Assembly: GCA_021785315.1 (NCBI GenBank)
Contig: JAJYFX010000093.1
Location: 1 to 7,061, forward strand
Reading direction: 5' to 3'
From: Actinomycetes bacterium
Lineage (GTDB): Bacteria > Actinomycetota > Acidimicrobiia > Acidimicrobiales > Acidimicrobiaceae
DNA length: 7,061 nucleotides
The notes under the pieces are model-generated. The model worked only from the letters and a program-made list of their open reading frames with translations, was not told the DNA's origin and did not search any database. Within the stretch, counting starts at the first letter, position 1, and every line of letters starts with the position of its first letter. The position numbers and the translations under genes were made by a program. Of the stretch, positions 6,533-7,061 are shown in pieces.

Positions 6533-7061
6533 ATGCAGTTAGGTAATGTACTTGTAACAGGCGGTTCCGGATTTATCGGATCGCACTTGGTCACAATGGC
6601 ATTGGAGAATTCGAAGAGCGTTACAGTGGTCGATTTGCAGCCCAGATCACATCCTGATGTCAAGCATGTGGTGGCCGATATCAGTGACCAAAATTCTCTG
6701 CATTCTATGCTTCCTCATAATTTTGATACGATTTTCCACCTGGCTGCCAGGACTTCTGTACTCCAGTCGATGAATGATCCGCAGGGTGTATTTGACACCA
6801 ATGTGATCGGAACCCAGAACCTCCTCGAGCTGGCACGCCTCCGATCTGTGAAAAGGATACTTCTGGCATCCACAAATGCCGTCGTTGGAAATATTGTCGA
6901 TGGAAATATCGTGGAATCATCGCCTATGCGGCCGCTGACACCATATGGCTCAACCAAGGCGGCGGCAGAAGTTCTCTCGAATGCGTACGGTGCCAGCTAC
7001 CAGATATCGGCTGTTCACCTCAGACTTACAAATGTCTACGGAGAAGGCATGGCTAAAAAAG
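6533..7061 (+). CDS. NAD-dependent sugar epimerase/dehydratase (extended SDR), N-terminal part
   Basis: Likely acts on a nucleotide sugar in the cytoplasm, in the manner of UDP-glucose 4-epimerase or a dehydratase. The window holds 176 residues; extended SDRs are usually 300-340, so the substrate-binding half is cut off. Seen in order: the Rossmann dinucleotide motif TGGSGFIG (9-16), Asp34 at the end of strand 2 (favouring NAD over NADP), Asp49, FHLAA (68-72), NVIGT (90-94), the catalytic Ser/Thr region LASTNAVVG (111-119), and the catalytic pair Tyr138 and Lys142 in YGSTK, followed by RLTNVYGEG. GGGGAG four bases upstream supports the ATG at 6533. It diverges from the GtrA-like gene and fits a surface-polysaccharide neighbourhood, perhaps supplying the sugar donor. 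The exact substrate cannot be assigned from this half. Confidence 0.9.
   Translation, partial: MQLGNVLVTGGSGFIGSHLVTMALENSKSVTVVDLQPRSHPDVKHVVADISDQNSLHSMLPHNFDTIFHLAARTSVLQSMNDPQGVFDTNVIGTQNLLELARLRSVKRILLASTNAVVGNIVDGNIVESSPMRPLTPYGSTKAAAEVLSNAYGASYQISAVHLRLTNVYGEGMAKK

Overview
The window looks like chromosomal DNA from a free-living bacterium of medium GC content. A high-GC Gram-positive relative (Actinomycetota, perhaps an Acidimicrobiia-like lineage) is my best guess. It rests on the B12-dependent ribonucleotide reductase, an apparently leaderless GTG start and the style of the epimerase; no taxonomic marker is present, so this is inference. I see no mobile element, tRNA, rRNA or CRISPR array.

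Layout: (1) 1-817, minus strand, the N-terminal 272 residues of a class II (adenosylcobalamin-dependent) ribonucleotide reductase, NrdJ. (2) 818-1222, a 405-base divergent intergenic region with two sites that fit tandem NrdR boxes at the expected 31-bp spacing, a candidate nrdJ promoter, a 12-bp perfect palindrome and a -10 element directly in front of the rightward operon. (3) 1223-4799, plus strand, two overlapping genes: a soluble DPM1-like family 2 glycosyltransferase and a 916-residue YfhO-family membrane protein. (4) 4822-5772, minus strand and convergent to the YfhO gene, a homologue of 4,5-dihydroxyphthalate decarboxylase with a periplasmic-binding-protein-like fold. (5) 5773-5974, a 202-base gap with a candidate promoter and inverted repeat. 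(6) 5975-6460, minus strand, a four-helix GtrA-family membrane protein. (7) 6461-6532, a short divergent promoter region. (8) 6533-7061, plus strand, the N-terminal 176 residues of an extended-SDR NAD-dependent sugar epimerase/dehydratase.

The unifying theme right of nrdJ is cell-surface glycosylation. A polyprenyl-phosphate sugar synthase (GT2), a GtrA-type translocation partner and a YfhO-type outer-face transferase are the three parts known from the CsbB/GtcA/YfhO systems of Firmicutes. A nucleotide-sugar epimerase-like gene lies next to them. Here the three parts are spread over two transcription units, with a decarboxylase-like gene between them. The acceptor polymer and the sugar cannot be read from the sequence.
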